Of a stretch of DNA of 64,000 bases, positions 17,549-26,548 are shown one piece after another. Origin of the DNA: CAYVTV01 sp964563105 (GTDB lineage Bacteria; Bacteroidota; Bacteroidia; Bacteroidales; GCA-2748055). The stretch covers positions 1 through 64,000 of the forward strand of contig CAZLXM010000002.1 in NCBI GenBank assembly GCA_964563105.1, given 5' to 3'. A model generated the notes under the pieces. The model did not search any database, was not told where the DNA came from, and saw only the letters and a program-made list of their open reading frames with translations. Every line of letters starts with the position of its first letter. Position 1 is the stretch's first letter. Both the position numbers and the translations under genes were made by a program.

Positions 17549-17688
17549 CATTTCTTATCAATAAAAAATATTGAATTCAAAACTTCATTATTTCTGATAA
17601 TCTTAAGAAAGTCCTGATTTCTATGCTTAACATGTCATTGAGAGCCAATTAAATGTAATTCCTGATTTAAAATCTCAAATATTTTTTA

Positions 17689-17696
17689 TAACTTTG
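17689..17696 (+). promoter_or_regulatory. -7 promoter element upstream of the GT5-like gene
   Basis: TAACTTTG matches TAnnTTTG and lies 34 bases before the ATG at 17731. Transcription would begin near 17702. No clear -33 element is seen. Confidence 0.5.
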
Positions 17697-17730
17697 TGGG
17701 ATTTTATTCTAAAAAGATAGCCGGGTTTAC

Positions 17731-18546
17731 ATGAAAAGTATTAAAGTATTGTTCATTTCTCAGGAAATTACTCCATTCCTTCCCGAAACAGAAATGTCAT
17801 CAATTAGCCGTTTTCTTCCACAGGGAATTCAGGAGAAAGGAAAAGAGATCAGGACTTTTATGCCTCGATTCGGATGTATAAATGAACGTCGAAATCAATT
17901 ACATGAAGTTATTCGTTTATCCGGGATGAATCTCATCATTGATGATACCGACCATCCGCTTATCATCAAAGTAGCTTCTATTCAGTCTGCCCGTATGCAG
18001 GTTTATTTTATTGATAATGAAGATTATTTCCAAAGAAAATCTATATTAAAGGATCAAAAAGGACATTATTTTGAAGATAATGACGAAAGAATGATTTTCT
18101 TTGCAAGAGGAGTTCTTGAAACTGTAAGGAAGTTAAGATGGGCACCCGACATTGTGCATTGTCATGGTTGGTTTACAAGCCTGGCGCCACTATATATAAA
18201 AAGAACCTTTGCTGATGATCCTCTTTTTAGGAATTCAAAAGTTATTTTCTCGATATATAACAACAAATTTAATGAACAATTTGGCAATGATTTTACCAGA
18301 AAAATACAGAGTGAAGGGATCACGAAAGAAGACTTAAATATTCTTTCCGAACCCGTTTTCAAAAATATTGCAAGGATAGCCCTTAAATTTTCGGATGGTA
18401 TAATTTTTGGCAGCAAAAAGCTTAACCCTGAAGTAAGGGAACTGCTAAAAGAAATGGATGTCCCTGTTCTGGAATATGTGCCACATGAAAAATATATTGA
18501 TGAATATTCCGTTTTCTATGATAAAATTCTTACAAATAGTAAATAG
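17731..18546 (+). CDS. glycogen/starch synthase N-terminal-domain protein
   Basis: A 271-residue protein matching only the N-terminal Rossmann half of GT5 glycogen/starch synthases: KVLFISQEITPF at the start, MPRFGCINERRN, VYFIDNEDYFQR and DIVHCHGWFTSLAPLYIK. Full synthases are about 480 residues and carry the donor-binding C-terminal half, which is absent here. Glycogen synthesis is therefore doubtful. The first loop, KxGG in true synthases, is replaced by PETEMSS. Short proteins of this kind recur in Bacteroidota beside DUF4270 genes. Here the stop TAG is immediately followed by the ATG of the DUF4270 lipoprotein, suggesting a joint role. That role is unknown. Confidence 0.8.
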   Translation: MKSIKVLFISQEITPFLPETEMSSISRFLPQGIQEKGKEIRTFMPRFGCINERRNQLHEVIRLSGMNLIIDDTDHPLIIKVASIQSARMQVYFIDNEDYFQRKSILKDQKGHYFEDNDERMIFFARGVLETVRKLRWAPDIVHCHGWFTSLAPLYIKRTFADDPLFRNSKVIFSIYNNKFNEQFGNDFTRKIQSEGITKEDLNILSEPVFKNIARIALKFSDGIIFGSKKLNPEVRELLKEMDVPVLEYVPHEKYIDEYSVFYDKILTNSK

Positions 18547-19863
18547 ATGATAAAGATACCCCCGCCTTACAGGAACTACGAAGCCCTAATAACACTCTCA
18601 ATAAAAACAGTTTTAATAAGTCTTCTGCTAATATTAAGCAATTGTGGTGATGAGCCTGTATTTATCGGACGAAATCTTTTACCTCCCAGTGATAATATTT
18701 CAATTAAAACTGATTCAACTACTGAAATAGTAGCTTACACCGTCACTGCCAAACCAATACTTACAGCTTCAAACGAACATTTTTTAATAGGCTCGCTCAA
18801 TGATTCAATTTTTGGATATTCTGAAGCTGCTATTGTAAGTCAAATTGATGCTGTTTCCCCAAAATCACTCCCAAATAATCGTTTTATTGATTCACTCATT
18901 GTTGAACTAAAAGTAAAAGGATATTATGGGGATAGTACTTCAATCATAAAAATAAAAGCCTGTGAATTAATTGAAAAGCTCAGGGCAGATACATCATATT
19001 TCTCAAATACAGATACAGACGATCTTTATAGTCCGGTTGAATTAGGCTTTGCAGAATTTTTACCAAATGATACAATTGTACGTTTTAGATTAACAAATCA
19101 GGAATTCATTGACAAATTTGCCCAGGCTGAAGATACTATATTCAGTAAAAATAATTACTTTACTGATGTCTTTAAAGGATTTTATCTTGAAGCTGAAAAA
19201 TATGACGAACCCGGAGGGGCATTTGCATATTTTGATATAGGATCACAACAATCAAAAATAACACTATACTATGACACAGATAAGACTGATACTGTGAATA
19301 GTACTTTTCTAATGTATTTCGCATATTATTCAAAAGCTTTTAATGTTTTTAGAAGCTCGTATGATTCGTATCCTCCGTCTTCCGGATTAAATAACCCTTT
19401 ACATCAGGATACAGTTTTATTCTCTACTTCTATGGCCGGGCTTGATATCAGGATTTTATTCCCTAATCTTGAAAAATGGCGTAATCTTGCACCTGTTTCA
19501 ATTGTAAAAGCGGAACTTATTATTGGAATTGAAGATAAATTGTTTGAATGGGATGATTATACCAAATATCCCGAAAGATTTATTCTTTATTCAGTGAATG
19601 ATCAGAATAATTATGATATTCTGTATGACTACCGTATAAATTCAGAGATGTTTGGAGGATATTACAATAAAAATGAAAAGGCGTATAAAATTAATATTTC
19701 ATACTTTTTACAATCTTTCCTTGATAAAAAAATTGAAAAACCTGAATTTGCACTTATTACCCTGAATAATAATTTTACTGCTAACCGCGTTTTACTGAAA
19801 AGCCCTTTTGCTGAAGGGGCAGGTCGAATGAAATTGAGGGTTATTTACACAGAAATACAATAA
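18547..19863 (+). CDS. DUF4270 family lipoprotein
   Basis: A 438-residue exported lipoprotein. The N-terminus has a hydrophobic stretch from about residue 16 ending in a lipobox-like LILSNC with Cys near 33, followed by the DUF4270 opening FIGRNLLPPSDNISIKTDS. The rest is beta-rich with many S, D and Y residues, fitting a surface or periplasmic protein. DUF4270 has no settled function. The start abuts the previous stop, so the two are co-translated. A later in-frame start would shorten the unusually long n-region, but no clearly better ATG is present. Confidence 0.82.
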   Translation: MIKIPPPYRNYEALITLSIKTVLISLLLILSNCGDEPVFIGRNLLPPSDNISIKTDSTTEIVAYTVTAKPILTASNEHFLIGSLNDSIFGYSEAAIVSQIDAVSPKSLPNNRFIDSLIVELKVKGYYGDSTSIIKIKACELIEKLRADTSYFSNTDTDDLYSPVELGFAEFLPNDTIVRFRLTNQEFIDKFAQAEDTIFSKNNYFTDVFKGFYLEAEKYDEPGGAFAYFDIGSQQSKITLYYDTDKTDTVNSTFLMYFAYYSKAFNVFRSSYDSYPPSSGLNNPLHQDTVLFSTSMAGLDIRILFPNLEKWRNLAPVSIVKAELIIGIEDKLFEWDDYTKYPERFILYSVNDQNNYDILYDYRINSEMFGGYYNKNEKAYKINISYFLQSFLDKKIEKPEFALITLNNNFTANRVLLKSPFAEGAGRMKLRVIYTEIQ

Positions 19864-19902
19864 ATCCGGTAGGTTTCAGTATATTTAAAAACTGTTCGGG
19901 GA

Positions 19903-20280
19903 TCACTTTGCTGCAATAGTTTCAATCTCAATTAAAACATTTTTAGGCAGTTCTTTAACAGCAAAAGCACAACGCGCCGGCTTATTCTCAGAATAATATT
20001 GCCCATAAACCTCATTCATCCCCTGGAAATCTCTCATATCTTTTAAAAAGCACGAGGTTTTCACAACATCACTAAATTTATAACCAGCTTCCTCCAGAAT
20101 ACATCTTATGTTTTCCATAACCTGTCGGGTTTGTTCATTTATGCCACCTGAAACAATTTCACCGCTTAGGGGGTTTACAGGAATCTGTCCGGAAATAAAA
20201 AGGAAACCATTTGCCTCAACAGCTTGTGAATAAGGGCCTATTGCTTTAGGCGCCTTTTCTGTATTTATTATTCTTTTCAT
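19903..20280 (-). CDS. ridA: RidA family 2-iminopropanoate deaminase
   Basis: A 125-residue YjgF/YER057c/UK114 protein. RidA hydrolyses reactive enamine/imine intermediates released by PLP enzymes such as threonine dehydratase. Family landmarks are APKAIGPYSQAV near residues 10-20, FISGQIPVNP and the substrate arginine in KPARCAFAVKELP; the C-terminus ends VLIEIETIAAK. It is the last gene of the minus-strand sugar-nucleotide run, 36 bases after rfbB. The link may be accidental, although the run also contains a PLP aminotransferase. Confidence 0.93.
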   Translation of the reverse strand: MKRIINTEKAPKAIGPYSQAVEANGFLFISGQIPVNPLSGEIVSGGINEQTRQVMENIRCILEEAGYKFSDVVKTSCFLKDMRDFQGMNEVYGQYYSENKPARCAFAVKELPKNVLIEIETIAAK

Positions 20281-20316
20281 AATTTTATTATCTTTTCATT
20301 TGAACCCCAAAATGCC

Positions 20317-21369
20317 TTATCTATTAACATATTGATTCTCATAATATTTTTCATAATCACCTGTTAATACATTATTCAACCACTCTTCATTCTCTAAATA
20401 CCATGATACAGTTTTTTCAAGTCCTGATCTGAATTCAATTTCCGGCTCCCAGGATAAATCAGTTTTTATTTTTGTTGAATCTATCGCATACCTCAGATCA
20501 TGGCCGGCCCTGTCCTTTACAAATTGCATAAGCTTCTCCGATGTGCCTTTACTTCTATTCAGTTTTTTATCCATTATCCCACAAAGGAGCCGGAGAAGGT
20601 CAATGTTCTTCCACTCATTATTTCCTCCAATATTATAGGTATCTCCCGGCTTCCCGTAATGAAATACCCGGTCAATGGCTTTTGCATGATCTTCAACATA
20701 TAACCAGTCACGAACATTTTCTCCTTTTCCATATACCGGAATCGCTAAATTATTTTTTATGTTATTGATAGCTAAAGGTATAAGCTTTTCAGGAAACTGA
20801 TTAGGGCCATAATTATTGCTACAATTTGAAATAACTACCGGAAGATTATAAGTGTTAAAATATGCCCTTACAAAGTGATCAGAGGCTGCTTTAGATGCTG
20901 AGTAAGGACTTTTGGGGTCATAGGCTGTTTCTTCTGTGAACAAACCTGAATCATCCAGGCTTCCATAAACTTCATCAGTGGAAATATGATAGAAAAGTTT
21001 TTCATTTTTTTCATCATCCCAATATTTTCTGGCTGCATTTAACAGATTTACCGTGCCAATAATATTGGTGTAAACAAATTCAAGAGGATTGGAAATGGAC
21101 CTGTCAACATGTGATTCTGCAGCTAAATGAATAACCCCGTTAAATTTAAATCTGTCAAAAAGACTTTCGACCAATGATTTTTCAGTAATATCCCCTTTTA
21201 AAAATTTATAATTAGAATAATTTTCAATGTCTTTTAAATTCTCAAGATTACCTGCATAAGTAAGCTTATCCAGGTTAAAAATCCGGTATCCGGGATATTT
21301 TTTTACAAAAAGCCTTATAACATGTGAGCCTATGAAACCAGCTCCACCTGTAATCAATATATTCCGCAT
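20317..21369 (-). CDS. rfbB: dTDP-glucose 4,6-dehydratase
   Basis: A 350-residue extended SDR that turns dTDP-glucose into dTDP-4-keto-6-deoxyglucose, the entry to rhamnose and other 6-deoxysugars. It has GGAGFIGSHVI near the start, the active-site STDEVYG with the dehydratase D-E pair, and YSASKAASDH with catalytic Tyr and Lys. The C-terminal DRAGHDLRYAID segment is diagnostic for RfbB. rfbA, rfbC and rfbD are not in this window, so the dTDP-sugar path is completed elsewhere. It lies 13 bases after galE in the same transcript. Confidence 0.93.
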   Translation of the reverse strand: MRNILITGGAGFIGSHVIRLFVKKYPGYRIFNLDKLTYAGNLENLKDIENYSNYKFLKGDITEKSLVESLFDRFKFNGVIHLAAESHVDRSISNPLEFVYTNIIGTVNLLNAARKYWDDEKNEKLFYHISTDEVYGSLDDSGLFTEETAYDPKSPYSASKAASDHFVRAYFNTYNLPVVISNCSNNYGPNQFPEKLIPLAINNIKNNLAIPVYGKGENVRDWLYVEDHAKAIDRVFHYGKPGDTYNIGGNNEWKNIDLLRLLCGIMDKKLNRSKGTSEKLMQFVKDRAGHDLRYAIDSTKIKTDLSWEPEIEFRSGLEKTVSWYLENEEWLNNVLTGDYEKYYENQYVNR

Positions 21370-21382
21370 ATTTAAAAAATTT

Positions 21383-22402
21383 TTATCTCTTTAATTTTAA
21401 ATTTTTTTCCCAGTTCCAGGAAGTAAGCAATGACTCTTCAAGAGTTTTTTTTGCTTTCCATCCAAGCTCCCTGTTTGCTAAACCTGCATCCGCATAAACC
21501 TTTCCCACATCTCCTTCCCTTCTTTCTGTTATTTTGTATTTTACTTTAACACCTGTTGCACTTTCAAAAGCTTTTATCACTTCCATAACTGAAGAACCAT
21601 TCCCCGTACCTAAATTAAAGACTTCAAAAGCTTTCTTATTCTTTTTCTCATATAAACGCTCCAATGCAACAACATGAGCTTTAGCAAGATCTACAACATT
21701 AATGTAATCACGAATGGCAGTGCCGTCAGGAGTATTATAATCATTTCCGAAAACTTTCAATTCATCTCTTAAACCAATTGCTGTCTGTGTTATAAAAGGT
21801 ACCAGATTGTTAGGTACTCCGACAGGCAGTTCACCAATTAAAGCAGAAGCATGACTCCCGATTGGATTAAAATAGCGAAGAGAAATAATATTAATAAATG
21901 AATGAACAGATTGAACATCCTTAAGTATCTCTTCAGAAATTTTTTTTGTATTCCCATAGGGCGAACCAGGCTGCTTTACCGGTGCTTCTTCAGTAACCGG
22001 AAGAATATCTGGTTCTCCATAAACAGTTGCGGAAGAACTGAAAATAAAATTGGAAATTTTTCGTCCAATCATATTTTCAAGAAGATTCATCAATGAATTG
22101 AGATTATTATGATAATATTTTAAAGGTAAACGAACCGATTCCCCAACTGCTTTTAATGCAGCAAAATGAATAATAGAATCAATTTTCGGATATTTATCAA
22201 ATAATTTTTCTGTTGGATATTTTTCGGCGAGATCCACTTGTTCAAAATGAGGCTTTCTGCCAACAATATCTTTAATCCCGTCCAATACACCTATATTTGA
22301 ATTCGATAAATTGTCGGCAATAATTACTTCATATCCGGACTCCATTAATTCAACCACAGTATGAGATCCAATATAACCTGTTCCACCAGTAAGCAGTATC
22401 AT
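21383..22402 (-). CDS. galE: UDP-glucose 4-epimerase
   Basis: A 339-residue extended SDR that interconverts UDP-glucose and UDP-galactose, and in some members the N-acetylated forms. It starts with GGTGYIGSHTVVELMESGY and has SSSATVYGEP and the YGNTKKISEE catalytic Tyr-Lys segment. LRYFNPIGSHASALIGE and GTAIRDYINVVDLAKAH are classic GalE stretches. It lies 18 bases after wbpA. Beside a UDP-GlcNAc-derived pathway, it may also supply a GalNAc or galactose branch for the same glycan. Confidence 0.93.
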   Translation of the reverse strand: MILLTGGTGYIGSHTVVELMESGYEVIIADNLSNSNIGVLDGIKDIVGRKPHFEQVDLAEKYPTEKLFDKYPKIDSIIHFAALKAVGESVRLPLKYYHNNLNSLMNLLENMIGRKISNFIFSSSATVYGEPDILPVTEEAPVKQPGSPYGNTKKISEEILKDVQSVHSFINIISLRYFNPIGSHASALIGELPVGVPNNLVPFITQTAIGLRDELKVFGNDYNTPDGTAIRDYINVVDLAKAHVVALERLYEKKNKKAFEVFNLGTGNGSSVMEVIKAFESATGVKVKYKITERREGDVGKVYADAGLANRELGWKAKKTLEESLLTSWNWEKNLKLKR

Positions 22403-22420
22403 ATTTATAAATAGTTAAAA

Positions 22421-23710
22421 TTATAAACTCCAATAATTCAGTTCTTTAATTTTTTCCCGATAAATACCTTTTATATCAGCAAATATTGCATCCTGTACTG
22501 AAAGACTTTTAAAATACTCTTCATCCAGATTTAGATAATCATTATGGGCAACAGCAACAATAACAGCATCATAAGGAGGATTAACTGCTTCAGAAAGTTC
22601 AAATCCATATTCTTCTTTTACTTCTGAAGGAGAAGCATAAGGGTCAACAGCATCCACGTTCAAACCAAATTTTTTAAATTCATTAATTACATCAATTACT
22701 TTTGAATTTCTTATATCACTAACATTTTCTTTAAAAGTAACACCCATAATAAGTACACGGGACTTATTAATAACTTTCCCGTTTTGAAACATTTTTTGAA
22801 CCAGCATTTTCGCTATATATGCACCCATTTCATCGTTTATTCCTCTTCCGGCATTTATGATGCGGGCATGATGCCCCAGCGATTTTGCACGAAAAGTCAG
22901 ATAATAAGGATCAACACCAATACAATGACCGCCTACCAGACCCGGATAAAATTTAAGAAAATTCCATTTTGTCCCGGCTGCTTCAAGGACTTCATAAGTG
23001 TTAATATCCATCTTGTTAAAGATCATTGAAAGTTCATTCATAAAAGCAATATTAATATCCCGCTGAGTATTTTCAATAATTTTTGCAGCCTCAGCGACTT
23101 TTATGGAAGATGCCTGATAAACACCGGCTTCAATGATCATTTCATACACTCTGGTAATCTCTTCAGAAGATTCAGTATCACAGCCTGAAGTTACTTTTAC
23201 AATCTTTGTCAGTGTACGATGTTTATCACCCGGATTTATCCTTTCAGGGGAAAAACCTGCCTTGAAATCATGAATATATTTTAACCCCGATCCTCTTTCA
23301 AGTACAGGGACACAGTCTTGTTCAGTACAGCCCGGATAAACAGTAGATTCATATACAACATAATCTCCCTTTTTTAAAACTTTTGAAACAGTTTCGGTAG
23401 CTGCTAACAAAGGACGGAGATCCGGATTTTTATGTAAATCAATAGGTGTTGGAACAGCAATTATATAAAAACGTGCTTCTTCGAGATCCGAAGGATCGCT
23501 GGTAAAATAAATATCTTTATTTAAAAACGCGGTTGAATCAAGCTCGTTACTTGGATCTATATTTTTCTTCATTAATTCAACACGGCCTTTATGGATATCA
23601 AATCCAATAACAGAAATTTTACCTGCAAATTCAAGGGCTATGGGTAAACCTACATAGCCTAAACCAATTACCGCTAACTTGTATTTTTTCTCAAAAAGTT
23701 CCGTATACAT
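22421..23710 (-). CDS. wbpA: UDP-N-acetylglucosamine 6-dehydrogenase-type nucleotide sugar dehydrogenase
   Basis: A 429-residue UDP-sugar 6-dehydrogenase of the WbpA/WbpO/TviB group. It oxidises C6 of a UDP-HexNAc to the uronic acid using two NAD+. The N-terminal Rossmann motif is VIGLGYVGLPIALEF; FSPERINPGD and GGHCIGVDPYYL hold the catalytic Lys/Cys region, with Cys in GGHCIG. The sequence alone cannot separate UDP-GlcNAc from UDP-GalNAc users. The neighbours wbpB, wbpE and wbpD make UDP-GlcNAc the likely substrate. Only 2 bases separate it from wbpB. Confidence 0.88.
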   Translation of the reverse strand: MYTELFEKKYKLAVIGLGYVGLPIALEFAGKISVIGFDIHKGRVELMKKNIDPSNELDSTAFLNKDIYFTSDPSDLEEARFYIIAVPTPIDLHKNPDLRPLLAATETVSKVLKKGDYVVYESTVYPGCTEQDCVPVLERGSGLKYIHDFKAGFSPERINPGDKHRTLTKIVKVTSGCDTESSEEITRVYEMIIEAGVYQASSIKVAEAAKIIENTQRDINIAFMNELSMIFNKMDINTYEVLEAAGTKWNFLKFYPGLVGGHCIGVDPYYLTFRAKSLGHHARIINAGRGINDEMGAYIAKMLVQKMFQNGKVINKSRVLIMGVTFKENVSDIRNSKVIDVINEFKKFGLNVDAVDPYASPSEVKEEYGFELSEAVNPPYDAVIVAVAHNDYLNLDEEYFKSLSVQDAIFADIKGIYREKIKELNYWSL

Positions 23711-23712
23711 AA

Positions 23713-24681
23713 TTAAAGTTTTAAATTAAGCAAATATGGGTGATAATCTCCTTTTTTCCCGACTGGTTTTGCATATCTGATCTTATGAACAACTTCTATG
23801 GATTTTCTTGATTCCTCAATTCCAAAACCATTTCCTTTTAAAATTTCCTCATATATTTTCGTATGCAGTTCAGCAAATCCGTCTGAAAATTCAATTTCCT
23901 CCCCGTTTAACCTGATTGATCTGTAAGTTCTTTTTCCACTTTCTTTAATACCGCTATCCAAATCATTATAATCAACACTTAAAAACCAGCGTACCCTGGC
24001 CCTTTCCAGTTCCAGATATCCTGCAGCCTTATCAGCTAACTGAACCTGAACAATATTCTTTAGAGGTGCCCCAAATATCCATGTAAGCATGTCAAAAAAA
24101 TGAACACCGATATTTGTTGCAATGCCTCCCGATTTCTGAATATCACCTTTCCATGAAAAATGATACCAATTCCCTCTGCTTGTTATATAAGCCAGATCAA
24201 TATCAAAAATTTTGTCTTTAGCTGCCTTATTAACTTTATCCTTTAAATTTATTATAGCCGGATGATAACGTAATTGAAGAATATTGTAAACCTTCCTGCC
24301 TGTTTCTTTTTCAAACTGAACTAATCCGTCAATATTTCCGGGATTTAAAACCATAGGTTTTTCACATATAGCATCTGCATCATTTCGTAAAGAAAAACGT
24401 ATGTGCGAATCATGTAGATAATTTGGTGAACAAATACTTACATAATCAATTTTATTTCCCTGGCGGCGTAACTTATCTATATGACGGTCAAATCTTTCAA
24501 ATTCAACAAAAAAATCCGATTCCGGGAAAAAATTATCAATTATTCCAACGCTGTCAAAACGATCAAGGGCTGCCACCATCGTGTTCCCTGTATCCTTAAT
24601 AGCCTTAAGATGTCTGCCTGCAATATATCCGGCAACACCAATAACCGCAAAATTATTAACCTTCTTTTCTGCTTTTTCCAT
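23713..24681 (-). CDS. wbpB: UDP-2-acetamido-2-deoxy-glucuronate 3-oxidase (WbpB/WlbA)
   Basis: A 322-residue Gfo/Idh protein. WbpB/WlbA oxidises C3 of UDP-GlcNAcA so that the aminotransferase can act. The stretch ALDRFDSVGIIDNFFPESDF and following FERFDRHIDKLRR are highly specific for this subgroup. CSPNYLHDSHI and the EKP motif in ADAICEKPMVLNP complete the dehydrogenase signature. The N-terminal VAGYIAGRHL is the cofactor loop. In known systems NAD+ is recycled with 2-oxoglutarate. It is flanked by wbpA (2 bases) and wbpD (7 bases). Confidence 0.93.
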   Translation of the reverse strand: MEKAEKKVNNFAVIGVAGYIAGRHLKAIKDTGNTMVAALDRFDSVGIIDNFFPESDFFVEFERFDRHIDKLRRQGNKIDYVSICSPNYLHDSHIRFSLRNDADAICEKPMVLNPGNIDGLVQFEKETGRKVYNILQLRYHPAIINLKDKVNKAAKDKIFDIDLAYITSRGNWYHFSWKGDIQKSGGIATNIGVHFFDMLTWIFGAPLKNIVQVQLADKAAGYLELERARVRWFLSVDYNDLDSGIKESGKRTYRSIRLNGEEIEFSDGFAELHTKIYEEILKGNGFGIEESRKSIEVVHKIRYAKPVGKKGDYHPYLLNLKL

Positions 24682-24688
24682 CTTGTAA

Positions 24689-25270
24689 TTACGCTAATTT
24701 TATAACCTGATTGTTTTTTAGCTGATAACGGTCACCTCCTTCGACGCATACAGCAATACCATCGGAATTAAATTTAAGCCTGTGCCCATATTCACTCATC
24801 CATCCGGTCTGGCGCCCCGGATTACCTACAACTAAAGCATAATCAGGAACATTTTTCGTAATAACAGCCCCCGCACCAATAAAGGCATATCTGCCAATAA
24901 TATTACCACAAATAATAGTTGCATTAGCCCCTATTGTAGCTCCCCTTTTTACAAGAGTTTCCACGTATTTATCCCGCCGGTTAATAAAACTTCGCGGATT
25001 AATAATGTTAGTAAATACCATTGAAGGGCCAAGAAAAACATCATCCTCACAAATAACTCCGGTATAAACCGAGACATTATTCTGCACTTTTACATTGTTC
25101 CCTAAAATAACACGGGGAGAAATAACAACATTCTGACCAATATTACAATTTTCACCAATAATACAGTCCGTCATGATATGAGAAAAATGCCAGATCTTTG
25201 TGCCATTTCCAATTGTGCAGCCAGGATCAATTACTGCTGTATCATGAGCAAAAAATAGTGGTTTGTGCAT
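24689..25270 (-). CDS. wbpD: UDP-2-acetamido-3-amino-glucuronate N-acetyltransferase (WbpD-like)
   Basis: A 193-residue left-handed beta-helix acetyltransferase that acetylates the 3-amino group from acetyl-CoA. Hexapeptide repeats run through residues about 10-150 (GNGTKIWHFSHI, GENCNIGQNVVI, GNNVKVQNNVSV), with the family segment FLGPSMVFTNIINPRSFI. The C-terminal LVVGNPGRQTGWMSEYGHRL is typical. It is the third enzymatic partner with wbpA, wbpB and wbpE in a tight run. Confidence 0.93.
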   Translation of the reverse strand: MHKPLFFAHDTAVIDPGCTIGNGTKIWHFSHIMTDCIIGENCNIGQNVVISPRVILGNNVKVQNNVSVYTGVICEDDVFLGPSMVFTNIINPRSFINRRDKYVETLVKRGATIGANATIICGNIIGRYAFIGAGAVITKNVPDYALVVGNPGRQTGWMSEYGHRLKFNSDGIAVCVEGGDRYQLKNNQVIKLA

Positions 25271-25275
25271 GACTG

Positions 25276-26403
25276 CTAATACGAAAAATCAATAATTGTG
25301 TTACATATATATTGTAATTGAGCTTCATTAAGCTCAGTGTGGACAGGTAAAGACAAAACACAACGGCATAAATTTTCAGTAACGGGAAGGGCCCCTTCAG
25401 AATAGCCCAAATCTATATATGCTTTCTGAAGATGAATAGGAGCCGGATAATAAATCATGGAAGGGATATTCCTGGATTGAAGATAATTTTTCAATTCATC
25501 CCTCTTACCTCCTCCGACCTTAATGGTGTATTGATGAAAACTGTGATCTGTCCATGGGCTCCTTTCCGGTATCTGAATTAGAGGATGCCCCTTCAAATAA
25601 GTATCATAAAATTCTGCAGCTTTTTTCCTGGCGCGAATATAATCATCCAAATATTTAAGTTTAACAATAAGGATAGCTGCCTGTAAAGTATCCAGGCGTG
25701 AATTCATGCCAATATATTCATAATAGTATCTTTTTAACATACCATGATTCACAATAGCCCGAATCTTTTCAGCATGATCTTTATCATCTGTGAATATTGC
25801 CCCTCCATCACCCCATGCACCCAGATTTTTCGAAGGAAAAAAGGAGGTACAGCCAATGATACTCAGAGTTCCGGCTTTTTTCTTTTTCCCATCCGGAAAA
25901 ATAAAATGTGTCCCTAATGCCTGGGCAGCATCTTCAATTACATACAAACCATGTAAACTTGCCAGACTGTTTATTTCAATCATATCAGCACATTGTCCAA
26001 AAAGATGAACCGGTAATATTGCACGCGTCTTTGACGTTATAAGTTTCTTTAACTTTAGCGTATCAATATTAAAAGTATCCGGATCAACATCGCATAAAAC
26101 AGGTTTTAATCTGAGCAAGCGAATAACTTCAATTGTACTGATAAAAGTAAAAGAAGAAGTAATTATTTCATCGCCTTCCTCCAAATCCAGTGCCATAAGA
26201 GAAGCCTGAAGGGCATCTGTCCCATTACCACAAGGTATTACATATTGAACATTTAAGTATTCAGATAATGCGGATTGAAATTTAATAACCTGCTCTCCAC
26301 GGATAAAAGCACCGCTTTCTGCCACCTCATGTATAGCCGCATTAATCTCATCACTGATTTTTTCATGCTGACCATTTAAATCAAGCATCCTGATATCTTT
26401 CAC
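25276..26403 (-). CDS. wbpE: DegT/DnrJ/EryC1 aminotransferase (WbpE-like)
   Basis: A 375-residue PLP aminotransferase that places an amino group on C3 of the UDP-3-keto-glucuronate made by WbpB, with glutamate as donor. CGNGTDALQASLMAL is the phosphate/substrate region, EDAAQALG holds the PLP-contacting Asp, and FFPSKNLGAWGDGGAI contains the PLP lysine. MLDLNGQHEKISDEI is the usual N-terminus. It is the first gene of the minus-strand run and is divergent from the HU-SPOR gene, with 145 bases between them for both promoters. Confidence 0.9.
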   Translation of the reverse strand: MKDIRMLDLNGQHEKISDEINAAIHEVAESGAFIRGEQVIKFQSALSEYLNVQYVIPCGNGTDALQASLMALDLEEGDEIITSSFTFISTIEVIRLLRLKPVLCDVDPDTFNIDTLKLKKLITSKTRAILPVHLFGQCADMIEINSLASLHGLYVIEDAAQALGTHFIFPDGKKKKAGTLSIIGCTSFFPSKNLGAWGDGGAIFTDDKDHAEKIRAIVNHGMLKRYYYEYIGMNSRLDTLQAAILIVKLKYLDDYIRARKKAAEFYDTYLKGHPLIQIPERSPWTDHSFHQYTIKVGGGKRDELKNYLQSRNIPSMIYYPAPIHLQKAYIDLGYSEGALPVTENLCRCVLSLPVHTELNEAQLQYICNTIIDFSY

Positions 26404-26462
26404 TACAAAGAATTTTAATTATCTTATTGTTTTTTATATAACTTAAAATAGCAAAACATACG

Positions 26463-26470
26463 CAAATATA
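26463..26470 (-). promoter_or_regulatory. -7 promoter element of the wbpE-ridA run
   Basis: On the minus strand this reads TATATTTG, matching TAnnTTTG. Transcription would begin near 26456, about 50 bases before the wbpE ATG. The element lies in an AT repeat, so confidence is moderate; no -33 TTG was found at the usual spacing. Confidence 0.45.
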
Positions 26471-26525
26471 TATATATTATGCGCTATTTTTGACTAAAAG
26501 TGCAAGATTGTCATAGATATTTGTT

Positions 26526-26533
26526 TAATTTTG
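26526..26533 (+). promoter_or_regulatory. -7 promoter element of the HU-SPOR gene
   Basis: TAATTTTG matches TAnnTTTG. Transcription would begin near 26539, about 10 bases before the proposed TTG start at 26549, giving a very short leader. Confidence 0.45.
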
Positions 26534-26548
26534 CCAAAATAATTTAAA

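Noticed and set aside
17731..18546. Glycogen synthase as a working enzyme
   Set aside because: The donor-binding C-terminal half and the KxGG loop are missing.
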